Shown piece after piece: positions 27,161 to 33,946 of a stretch of 64,000 nt of DNA; the stretch's first letter is position 1; every line of letters starts with the position of its first letter. Source of the DNA: UBA5078 sp051252515 (lineage in GTDB: Bacteria; Pseudomonadota; Gammaproteobacteria; Pseudomonadales; Pseudohongiellaceae); NCBI GenBank assembly GCA_051252515.1, contig JBPOFS010000002.1, forward strand, positions 248,001-312,000. The letters run 5' to 3'. The position numbers were made by a program, and so were the translations under genes. The notes below the pieces were generated by a model, which was given only the letters and a program-made list of their open reading frames with translations, ran no database searches and had not been told where the DNA came from.

Positions 27161-27223
27161 TCTTCCATAGCAAAGGCCGTTAAGACGGTGTGGAAACAAC
27201 AATCAGAATCAAGGAGAACGTAG

Positions 27224-27430
27224 ATGTCTAATAAAACTGTCCCAAATGCCACTGTATCCGCCTTTGTAATGGGCATGGAACTAACAGATAGATTTCCGCT
27301 ACTTCCTCTCAGCGCGCAAGAAGTGAAATCTCCTGGCCGCAGTGAACCCCATTTTCTTTTGCAATCTTTGCGCAATTTATGTGTAAAGAAATGCGGTCGC
27401 CGATCCGGTGGACGCTCATCCTTTAAGTAA
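27224..27430 (+). CDS. 68-aa basic protein of unknown function, predicted GlrR/sigma-54 target
   Basis: The ORF starts at ATG with AAGGAG about 8 nt upstream and ends just before a strong terminator, so promoter, leader, ORF and terminator form a complete one-gene unit. The N-terminal half is neutral with a hydrophobic patch (VSAFVMGMELTDRFPLLPL). The C-terminal ~20 residues are strongly basic with two cysteines (NLCVKKCGRRSGGR). No signal peptide or known domain. I do not recognise it. Alternatively the ~325-nt transcript acts as a regulatory RNA, as glmY does in enterobacteria; the good ribosome binding site favours a protein. Confidence 0.55.
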   Translation: MSNKTVPNATVSAFVMGMELTDRFPLLPLSAQEVKSPGRSEPHFLLQSLRNLCVKKCGRRSGGRSSFK

Positions 27431-27468
27431 TTTATGCACGACTAATCAGCATTCAGCCCCACCCTTTT

Positions 27469-27496
27469 AGGCCCCTTATTTTGGGGCCTTTTTTTA
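27469..27496 (+). terminator. Intrinsic terminator of the 68-aa unit
   Basis: GGCCCC and GGGGCC form a GC-only stem around a 7-nt AT loop, followed by seven T. Confidence 0.92.
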
Positions 27497-27520
27497 TTGG
27501 TTTTTTTAATGCTTTAGGGG

Positions 27521-27601
27521 TGTCGTGCTAGGCCAACAGTCAAAGGCTTGCAAAACAAGGCCTTAGGCAAATGGCTTGCGAAGCGTCCCGCAAGCACAAC
27601 A
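27521..27601 (+). promoter_or_regulatory. Twin putative GlrR enhancer sites, unit 2
   Basis: TGTC-N10-AACA starts at 27521 and a one-mismatch copy (CGTC-N10-AACA) at 27584, again exactly 63 bp apart. The site at 27521 and its ~35 bp of flank closely resemble the region at 27000. They lie about 163 and 100 bp upstream of the predicted start site for the EF-hand gene, the same geometry as unit 1. Confidence 0.7.
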
Positions 27602-27666
27602 GTTCCTGGCGTGAGAAAAATGGATGAACTTTACTAGCCTGTTGTTTTTATTGAGTATTTTGTAGT

Positions 27667-27682
27667 TGGCACACGGGTTGCA
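27667..27682 (+). promoter_or_regulatory. Sigma-54 promoter, unit 2
   Basis: TGGCAC-A-CGGG-TTGC-A is a full match to the -24/-12 consensus with exact spacing. Predicted start near 27693, about 46 nt before the EF-hand gene. Confidence 0.87.
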
Positions 27683-27738
27683 ATACCCTAAGTGTAAGAT
27701 CAAAAAAAATTCACAATGGGTATAACAGGAGTTCAACC

Positions 27739-28047
27739 ATGAAAAAATCACTAATCGCAGCAGCAGGTGTTTTGCTAACAGTCTCTGGTATGACATTCGC
27801 TCAAGAGACTCCAGAGTTCTCTGCAGTTGATATGAATCAAGATGGCGTTCTCAACAAGCAAGAAGCCGATCAAGCATTGCCTGCACTGGGTCTAAGTGAC
27901 TCCAATCAAGATGGCGTGATCAGCAAAAGCGATGTTAAGAAAGTATTGCCTGAAATCGAATTTGAAGGCGACGACGAAAGTGCCGTTGGCCAAGCTGAGT
28001 ATCAAGAGATTGTCGTAGTACTAAAAGAGCTCATGGATCGAGCTTAA
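27739..28047 (+). CDS. Periplasmic EF-hand protein, predicted GlrR/sigma-54 target
   Basis: 102 aa. A Sec signal peptide covers residues 1-21 (cleavage after TFA). The mature protein holds two calcium loops, DMNQDGVLNKQE (~31-42) and DSNQDGVISKSD (~54-65), both with Asp/Asn at the coordinating positions and the central glycine. An acidic tail follows. AGGAG before the ATG. It likely binds Ca2+ in the periplasm; its partner is unknown. The consensus sigma-54 promoter upstream and glrR nearby suggest it belongs to the GlrR response. Confidence 0.85.
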   Translation: MKKSLIAAAGVLLTVSGMTFAQETPEFSAVDMNQDGVLNKQEADQALPALGLSDSNQDGVISKSDVKKVLPEIEFEGDDESAVGQAEYQEIVVVLKELMDRA

Positions 28048-28106
28048 TCGGCAACGAGCGACTTATGGAGTGAGTCCTCGCTACTGAATAGACAAGGAGC
28101 GTCAGA

Positions 28107-28145
28107 CGGGCTGATCGACTATAAATCGATCAGCCCGTTTTTTAT
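28107..28145 (+). terminator. Intrinsic terminator after the EF-hand gene
   Basis: CGGGCTGATCGA and TCGATCAGCCCG form a perfect 12-bp stem around a 7-nt loop, followed by a T tract that reaches the convergent tetR-type stop. Confidence 0.93.
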
Positions 28146-28798
28146 TTCTTCGCTAAATCCCCGCCTCGAGTCCGCATCGCTTCAGTTAGCATTGCAATCG
28201 TATACAACACCAACTCTTCGCCGTCTTGGCGTGTCGTTGGGTGATTGTGTCGAGTGCGCGCGGCCATGATGACCCCGTGCAAGGCGCCTTGTAGAAAATA
28301 GGCTGTCCGCATGGGCTTATCGACGTTTTTAGCATCCAAGGAGCCATCGCGTACCCCTTTTACGAGGGCGTCTTCCATCAGCTGGGTGATCCGTGCATTG
28401 CAATCAGATAACGCTTTTTCCTGGGGGTGATCACTGTCATCGCTAGGAAACGTGTTGAGCTGTGTGAGGACATTGAAGTAGTGGCTTTGTTCTTTGGAGA
28501 ACGCGTAGTAGGCGTGTCCAATACGTTCGATCTGCTCTCTGCCGTTGCCGCCACGCTCTATTGCTTTGTGAAAATAGGTTTCTAGGCAATTGTCGGCGCG
28601 CAGCATGATGCCGCGCATGATCGCGGCTTTGTCTTTGAAATACACATACAGCAAAGCCCGGCTAAGCTGTGCTTGCTTGCCTATTTCGTCCATAGAGCTA
28701 TTGGCAAAGCCCTTACTAAAGAAAATGCTTTCGGCCGCGTTGAGTATCTCTTCATGGCGTTGCTGCTTTTCGCGGCTGCGTCTATTGGGGGTGTCCAT
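28142..28798 (-). CDS. TetR-family repressor of the adjacent RND pump
   Basis: 218 aa. The N-terminal TetR helix-turn-helix covers residues ~12-58 (ILNAAESIFFSKGFANSSMDE..., then LSRALLYVYFKDKAAI). The C-terminal ligand domain is AcrR-like, with a typical helix ALVKGVRDGSLDA. Divergent from the adaptor/pump operon, with a near-perfect inverted repeat between them that also overlaps a -35 TTGACA, which supports local repression relieved by an unknown ligand. Confidence 0.88.
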   Translation of the reverse strand: MDTPNRRSREKQQRHEEILNAAESIFFSKGFANSSMDEIGKQAQLSRALLYVYFKDKAAIMRGIMLRADNCLETYFHKAIERGGNGREQIERIGHAYYAFSKEQSHYFNVLTQLNTFPSDDSDHPQEKALSDCNARITQLMEDALVKGVRDGSLDAKNVDKPMRTAYFLQGALHGVIMAARTRHNHPTTRQDGEELVLYTIAMLTEAMRTRGGDLAKK

Positions 28799-28842
28799 CG
28801 TGTACTTCCTTTGCGTTCATTGTATCTTTCTTGGGTGCTATC

Positions 28843-28875
28843 TTGACATAGTGTCAATAGATGACACAATGTCAA
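28843..28875. promoter_or_regulatory. TetR-type operator overlapping the efflux promoter
   Basis: TTGACATAGTGTCA (28843-28856) and TGACACAATGTCAA (28862-28875) are inverted copies with one mismatch and a 5-nt spacer. The first six bases are a perfect -35 (TTGACA), and CACAAT at 28865 is a possible -10, so a bound repressor would block the pump promoter. Subrepeats of TGACA/TGTCA inside each arm suggest binding of two dimers. Confidence 0.82.
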
Positions 28876-28895
28876 AAATTCCAAGAGGTCGCGCC

Positions 28896-29972
28896 ATGCA
28901 ATTCAATGTCATTCTCAAAGTGAGCACATTAGCTTGTGCGCTACTCGTATACACGGCGTGCTCGGAGTCTAGCAGTATAGTCGAGCCAGAGCCGACTTCT
29001 GCGGGCGTGCCAGTGCGCGTATCCGCAGTTTCCCTGCAAGATGACGGCGCGATGCTCAATTTCGCTGGTGTCGCTCGCTCTCGCCAGCGTGCGACTTTAA
29101 GTTTCCAAGTGGGCGGGGTCGTTTCGAATCGTCCAGTGCAGATTGGCCAGCAAGTGACACAGGATCAATTATTAGCCACGCTCTACAATCCTCAGCTAGC
29201 GCCAGCCGAAGCCGCCGCTCAAGCTCGCCTCATGCAGTTACAGTCCGATTTTGATCAATCCCAGCGCGAGCTTGTGCGTCTAGAACGACTCTCAACACGA
29301 GACCTGATCTCCATTCAGAGCGTTGAGCAGCAGCAATCATTGCTCGAAAGCCAAAGTGCCGCCATTGATAATGCGATGGCGAGTTTGCAGCAATCCGAAG
29401 GGCTTAACAAAGAGAGTGTCTTGCGCGCACCCTTTGCCGGCACGATAGAGGCGGTGCTATTGGAGGCGGGTGAATACGCGCAACCAGGACAAGCGGTGTT
29501 GAGGTTAACCGGTCAAGGCACTACTGAGGTGGAGATGCGAGTGCCTCCGCACATGCTCGACACCTTAAGTGTTGGAGACACAGTGCCTGTAAATACGAGC
29601 CTTTCCGATAGAGCTCTGACTGGGGTGGTGTCGGAAATAAGCGCCTCGAGCACTGGCAGCGAGGCATTGTTAGCCGTGGTGGTCGCCCTTAATGACGCCC
29701 AAGTTCGCAACGCGGAAGCATTGGAAGTCGGCATCGCTCGCGCAGGTGAGAAACAACTAAGCATTCCCCTAGGGGCGGTCATGCGTTCCGCCCAAGGCCT
29801 AAGTGTTTTTAAAGTGGAAAATGGACGCGCCGCGCGTGTGTTGATAGAAGTTGATCAAATTTTGGGAGAGCGAGCCTTCATACTTCCCGGTGCCTTGTTG
29901 GAAGGAGATCAAGTCGTCTATGCCGGAATATCGCGCCTTGCCGAAGGTGACGCGCTGGATGTATTGCAATGA
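28896..29972 (+). CDS. RND efflux periplasmic adaptor (membrane fusion protein)
   Basis: 358 aa from ATG 28896, chosen for AAGAGGT upstream and a lipoprotein-like signal peptide ending VYTAC; an in-frame ATG at 28869 is possible. Mature part: biotinyl-lipoyl-like domain (LSFQVGGVVSNRPVQIGQQV), a helical hairpin of Gln/Leu-rich heptads (~100-165), second lipoyl half (LRAPFAGTIEAVLLEAGEYA) and a beta-barrel. Links the inner-membrane pump to an outer-membrane channel, for which no gene is seen nearby. Its stop overlaps the pump start (ATGA). Confidence 0.9.
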   Translation: MQFNVILKVSTLACALLVYTACSESSSIVEPEPTSAGVPVRVSAVSLQDDGAMLNFAGVARSRQRATLSFQVGGVVSNRPVQIGQQVTQDQLLATLYNPQLAPAEAAAQARLMQLQSDFDQSQRELVRLERLSTRDLISIQSVEQQQSLLESQSAAIDNAMASLQQSEGLNKESVLRAPFAGTIEAVLLEAGEYAQPGQAVLRLTGQGTTEVEMRVPPHMLDTLSVGDTVPVNTSLSDRALTGVVSEISASSTGSEALLAVVVALNDAQVRNAEALEVGIARAGEKQLSIPLGAVMRSAQGLSVFKVENGRAARVLIEVDQILGERAFILPGALLEGDQVVYAGISRLAEGDALDVLQ

Positions 29973-32900
29973 ACGCCAATAATCTATTGCTCGGTTTGAT
30001 AGCAAAGCCTCGATTGGTTCTTTTGATCGTCGCGATGTTGTTCTTGGCGGGGCTAGCCTCATTTGGAGGCATGGCCCGACAAGAGGATCCGTTTTTTCCT
30101 GCTCGTAGCGGGCTCATTACTGTGTTGTATCCAGGGGCTCCAGCGGAAACGATGGAACGTCTTATTCTGGAACCCTTGCAGGACGAGATCTCCCAAGTTG
30201 AAGAAGTGCTCGAGTACACCGCCACTGCACGTACCGGCGTCGCACTGGTATCAGTAGTCTTGTTAGATTCAATCTATGCGACCGATGCGGCATGGGATCG
30301 TGTGCGCATTGCGATGAATCGCGCCGTGACGCAGTTTCCCGATGGCGTCGGTGACATGACACTCGAAGATAGGCTCACGGGATTGCCGGCCGTTGTATTA
30401 GCTATGGCAGGAGACCCGTCTACCGTCACGTTAAGCTTGGCGGCGGAGCAATTAAAACGTCGATTGATGGACCTGCCCGGTGTGTCGCGTATTGAGCTAG
30501 ATGGTGACACCGGCGAACAAATTAATATCACCCTGCGTGATGCCGAGATGGCCCGACTAGGGGTAAGCCCTAGCACTATTGCCACGCTGATTGCTCAGCG
30601 CAATCAAGTGGCGCCAGGTGGTTTTCTCATTGCTAATGAGCGTCGTATCAATCTGCTTTCGAACAACGAATTCGAAAGCTTGGAGTCTCTTCGAAATACT
30701 CAAATACCGATTGCCGGTGGTGCCAGTGTTGCACTCGAAGTGCTCGCCAAAATAGAGCGCTCTGCCGTCGAGCCGCCCGCGCCGAGTGTCTGGCAAGACG
30801 GTGAGCAAGTTGTCTCTGTCAGTATCTTTGCACAAAACAATCAAGTCGACGCAGTCGCGTTTGGCGACAACGTACGCGAGCGAGTCGCACTTCTTTCCGC
30901 AGATTTTTCTCCGTTAACGATTCAAGAATTATTCTTCCAACCCGAGCAGGTCGATAAAAGGCTCTCGGATCTTGGTAATAATTTGCTCGTGAGTATGGGG
31001 ATCATTACCTTGATCCTATTTTACGGAATGGGTTGGCGAATGGGCGTGTTAGTGGCGAGTATGTTGCCACTGGTGACGCTAATCAGTTTAGGCGTCTACG
31101 ATTTTGGTGGCGGAGTCTTGCACCAAATTGCCGTCATCGGCTTGGTAATTTCTCTAGGCATTTTGATTGATAATGCGATTGTGATGGTGGAGAACATTCA
31201 GCATCGATTAAACGAGGGCGCGAGTCGTCAAGATGCGTTGCTCGATGCGGTTAAAGAGTTGGCCGGTCCATTAGGGGCGTCCACGGCGACGACCCTGGCT
31301 GCCTTCACTCCTTTGCTGCTTTCCAGTGGCGGCACAGCCGATTTCACACGGGGCATTCCTGTGATGATTATGCTGACCCTTACGATTAGTTATCTTTTGG
31401 CGATTAGCCTTGCGCCATTACTCGCCGCTAGATTCCTCAAACGTAGTACCGATACTAGAACGGCGTGGGTGGAGCGCTTAGGTCTTTGGTTGGCCGGCGT
31501 GAGTAAGCGATACCCTAAGCTTATTGCGATAAGCGGTTTGACGCTTCCCGTCCTCAGCATTTTCTTAATGCCGCTACTTAGTTTTCAGTTTTTTCCCAAT
31601 GCCGACAGACCACAGGTAGTGGTGGAAATGTTTTTACCTGAGGGCACTGACATTGCCCGCACTAGTGATTTGGCGCAAGTGTTTGAACGAGAGCTCAGAG
31701 CACGCGAAGGCGTTGAGAGCATTCACCGTTTTGTTGGCGATACAGGGCCTGGTTTTTACTACAACCTACCCAATGCTACGCAAGCGCCAAACAGAGCGCG
31801 TTTAGTGGTCAACATGGAACGTTTAGAACAGACCGCCGCGTTGATCGAATGGGTGAGAATGCGTGCCGCCACGACCTATCCAGAAGTAGAAATAGTGGCA
31901 GGAACTCTTGCCCAGGGTCCGCCACGGGCCGCGCCCGTAGAAGTGCGTTTGTATAATAGTAATGAGCAAGCGCGACTCGAAGCGGCTGAACAAGTCTTCG
32001 GATTACTCAAAACGATTCCGGGAGCAGTGGACGTACGCCATGATATCGACACGGGCATTCCCGTATTGAAGGTTGAGGTCGATGATGCGAGTGCCCAGCG
32101 TTATGGTTTGAATCGCAACGATGTCGCGCAAACACTGTTTGCTCGAAGCCTTGGTTTGCCAATAGAGCAGTACCGTCAAGAGCTCGACCCTTTGCCTATC
32201 GTACTGCGCTCCAAAGAAGGAACAAGATTAAGCGTCAACGGCCTGCTCTCGAGTTATGTGTTTAACGCGCAGAACCAAGCGATCCCCTTGAGCCTAATAA
32301 GCCACACGGTACCGGACTGGCAAGTGGCAAGTATTCACCATCGCAACGGCGTGCGCATGTTGAGTATTACGAGCGGTCTTGCGCAAGGCGCTAGTTTTAG
32401 TCAAATCGTTAACGAGCTCAATGTGCATCTAGAGCAAGAACCTCTTCCAGCGGGTACGCGATTAGAGTTCGGTGGAGATTTGGAAAGCGCCGGCGAGGCG
32501 AATCAGGCAATCTTTGCCGTAGCCCCTATTGGTATTTTGCTTTTGCTATTCTTCTTGCTCCTGCAGTTTAATTCTTACAAACGTGTTGGCATCGTATTGC
32601 TCACAGTCCCGCTCGCCGCTGCGGGTATTTTCCCTGGCCTAGTATTAACGGACTCCCCTTTTGGTTTCCAGCCGTTGCTAGGGGTTATCGCGCTTGTGGG
32701 GATCGTCGTGAACAATGCCATTGTGTTGATCGACTATATCGATCAGCGTTTGCGTGAAGGAGCCTCGTTGAGTGTTGCAGTGGATGATGCTGTCGCCCGT
32801 CGAGCGCGCCCTATCCTGTTGACTAGTGCGACGACTGTGACGGGATTGCTGCCTTTGGCCTTATCGTCCTCTACGCTATGGCCGCCTATGGCATGGGCGA

Positions 32901-33025
32901 TTATCTCTGGTTTGATTGCCTCCACGGCGCTCACTCTTTTGGTGATTCCGGCGGTTTGCCGTTTAAGTTTAGGGGATAAAAAACTACACTCCACTAAGGT
33001 TGAAACTCCAATAATTACGAACTAG
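29969..33025 (+). CDS. RND efflux pump, inner-membrane transporter
   Basis: 1018 aa with the AcrB-family layout: TM1 at the N-terminus, a first periplasmic loop, six membrane helices (~335-535), a second loop, and six more helices. The TM4 proton relay region reads GILIDNAIVMVENIQHRL. The C-terminal half has the matching GIVVNNAIVLIDYIDQRL. Closer in feel to the short RND/HAE1 drug and solvent pumps than to metal pumps; substrate unknown. ATGA overlap with the adaptor gene implies coupled translation. Confidence 0.92.
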   Translation: MNANNLLLGLIAKPRLVLLIVAMLFLAGLASFGGMARQEDPFFPARSGLITVLYPGAPAETMERLILEPLQDEISQVEEVLEYTATARTGVALVSVVLLDSIYATDAAWDRVRIAMNRAVTQFPDGVGDMTLEDRLTGLPAVVLAMAGDPSTVTLSLAAEQLKRRLMDLPGVSRIELDGDTGEQINITLRDAEMARLGVSPSTIATLIAQRNQVAPGGFLIANERRINLLSNNEFESLESLRNTQIPIAGGASVALEVLAKIERSAVEPPAPSVWQDGEQVVSVSIFAQNNQVDAVAFGDNVRERVALLSADFSPLTIQELFFQPEQVDKRLSDLGNNLLVSMGIITLILFYGMGWRMGVLVASMLPLVTLISLGVYDFGGGVLHQIAVIGLVISLGILIDNAIVMVENIQHRLNEGASRQDALLDAVKELAGPLGASTATTLAAFTPLLLSSGGTADFTRGIPVMIMLTLTISYLLAISLAPLLAARFLKRSTDTRTAWVERLGLWLAGVSKRYPKLIAISGLTLPVLSIFLMPLLSFQFFPNADRPQVVVEMFLPEGTDIARTSDLAQVFERELRAREGVESIHRFVGDTGPGFYYNLPNATQAPNRARLVVNMERLEQTAALIEWVRMRAATTYPEVEIVAGTLAQGPPRAAPVEVRLYNSNEQARLEAAEQVFGLLKTIPGAVDVRHDIDTGIPVLKVEVDDASAQRYGLNRNDVAQTLFARSLGLPIEQYRQELDPLPIVLRSKEGTRLSVNGLLSSYVFNAQNQAIPLSLISHTVPDWQVASIHHRNGVRMLSITSGLAQGASFSQIVNELNVHLEQEPLPAGTRLEFGGDLESAGEANQAIFAVAPIGILLLLFFLLLQFNSYKRVGIVLLTVPLAAAGIFPGLVLTDSPFGFQPLLGVIALVGIVVNNAIVLIDYIDQRLREGASLSVAVDDAVARRARPILLTSATTVTGLLPLALSSSTLWPPMAWAIISGLIASTALTLLVIPAVCRLSLGDKKLHSTKVETPIITN

Positions 33026-33036
33026 GAAGATTGTTC

Positions 33037-33447
33037 ATGCATAAGCCAGAAGATTTCATGCGCAGTGGTGAAGACAAGCTACCAGGGCATCTCAATATCA
33101 ACGTTGTGAAAGTGTCTGCTGAAGAAGTGGTAGCGCGCATAGAAGTAGAAAAAATGCATATGGCCCCTAATGGTTTTATGCATGCTGGGGCAGTGGTTAC
33201 ACTAGCCGATACTACGACAGGCTACGGCTGTGTCGCCAATCTGCCTAGTGAGGCTATCGGGTTCACCACTGTCGAGTTGAAATCGAATCATCTCGGTACG
33301 GCCAGATCAGGGATAGTGGAGTCCGTCGCGAAACCCGTGCACATAGGGCGATCGACGCAAGTGTGGGATGCGGTTGTCACTCATGTGGACACTGGCAAAA
33401 TCATCGCTTTGTTTCGCTGCACGCAAATGATTCTCTATCCTAAATAG
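33037..33447 (+). CDS. Hotdog-fold thioesterase, PaaI/DUF4442-like
   Basis: 136 aa. PaaI-type core: MAPNGFMHAGAVVTLADTTTGYG (residues ~43-65; Asn-Gly-x-x-His-Gly-like catalytic stretch), then LKSNHLGTARSG and a final strand ALFRCTQMILYP. Cleaves acyl-CoA thioesters; substrate unknown. ATG 33037 is preferred because AGGA lies 9 nt upstream; a TTG at 33031 is too close. Same strand as the pump, 11 nt after it, so possibly cotranscribed. Its end overlaps the convergent TPR gene by 8 nt. Confidence 0.82.
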   Translation: MHKPEDFMRSGEDKLPGHLNINVVKVSAEEVVARIEVEKMHMAPNGFMHAGAVVTLADTTTGYGCVANLPSEAIGFTTVELKSNHLGTARSGIVESVAKPVHIGRSTQVWDAVVTHVDTGKIIALFRCTQMILYPK

Positions 33448-33946
33448 AGCGCAATAGCGCTTGGATCTGCGCCTCCAATGCTCTGTCGGCATTGCTAAAG
33501 CTCAGCGCTCTTTGAGCGAAGCCTTCTGCTTCGTTTAGGCGTCCTTGTTGAGCACGTACGCTCGCCAATCGATACCAAAGCAAGGCGTCACGAGGACTAA
33601 TGCGTAAGGCGCGCTCACACAATGCGGCGGCTCGCTCTAGATCCCCTTGCGCAATCGCCGCATCAACCCCTTGTAATAAAGTAGACGAAGCTGTGGCAGG
33701 TTGCTCATTCGTTGCTGGTGGGAGCGCAGTGCCTGGGCGTGGATCAATAGTTTGTGTTGACGGCAGTTCTCGGCGCTGGATAGGCGTATTAATTGTGCCG
33801 CCAGAAGGCTGTGCGCTTGGAGGCGCAATGACAGAGGTGGAGTTGTCGCGAGATTCCACTGGTGCAGGAATCCCGCGACCAGTGCTATAGCTTGCACATG
33901 CGCTTAAAAGGCTCAATGAAAGTAGTAATGAAACACGGGTTATCAT
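33440..33946 (-). CDS. TPR-repeat lipoprotein, cotranscribed with mrcB
   Basis: 168 aa. Signal peptide with lipobox LSAC (residues ~13-16), a low-complexity Pro/Ser/Thr linker (~20-85), then about two TPR units (AAALCERALRISPRDALLWYRLA and LNEAEGFAQRALSFSNADRALE). Its ATG overlaps the mrcB stop by 4 nt, so it is translationally coupled to PBP1b. This suggests an accessory role in peptidoglycan synthesis; compare LpoB, which is also a PBP1b lipoprotein partner but not a TPR protein. Confidence 0.8.
   Translation of the reverse strand: MITRVSLLLSLSLLSACASYSTGRGIPAPVESRDNSTSVIAPPSAQPSGGTINTPIQRRELPSTQTIDPRPGTALPPATNEQPATASSTLLQGVDAAIAQGDLERAAALCERALRISPRDALLWYRLASVRAQQGRLNEAEGFAQRALSFSNADRALEAQIQALLRSI

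Noticed and set aside
26999..27568. Imperfect ~50-bp direct repeats flanking the 68-aa ORF, first read as ends of a small mobile cassette or integron attC sites.
   Set aside because: The repeats lack the paired inverted ends of attC and no integrase or transposase is present. Their shared part is better explained as GlrR-type binding sites at fixed distance from two sigma-54 promoters.
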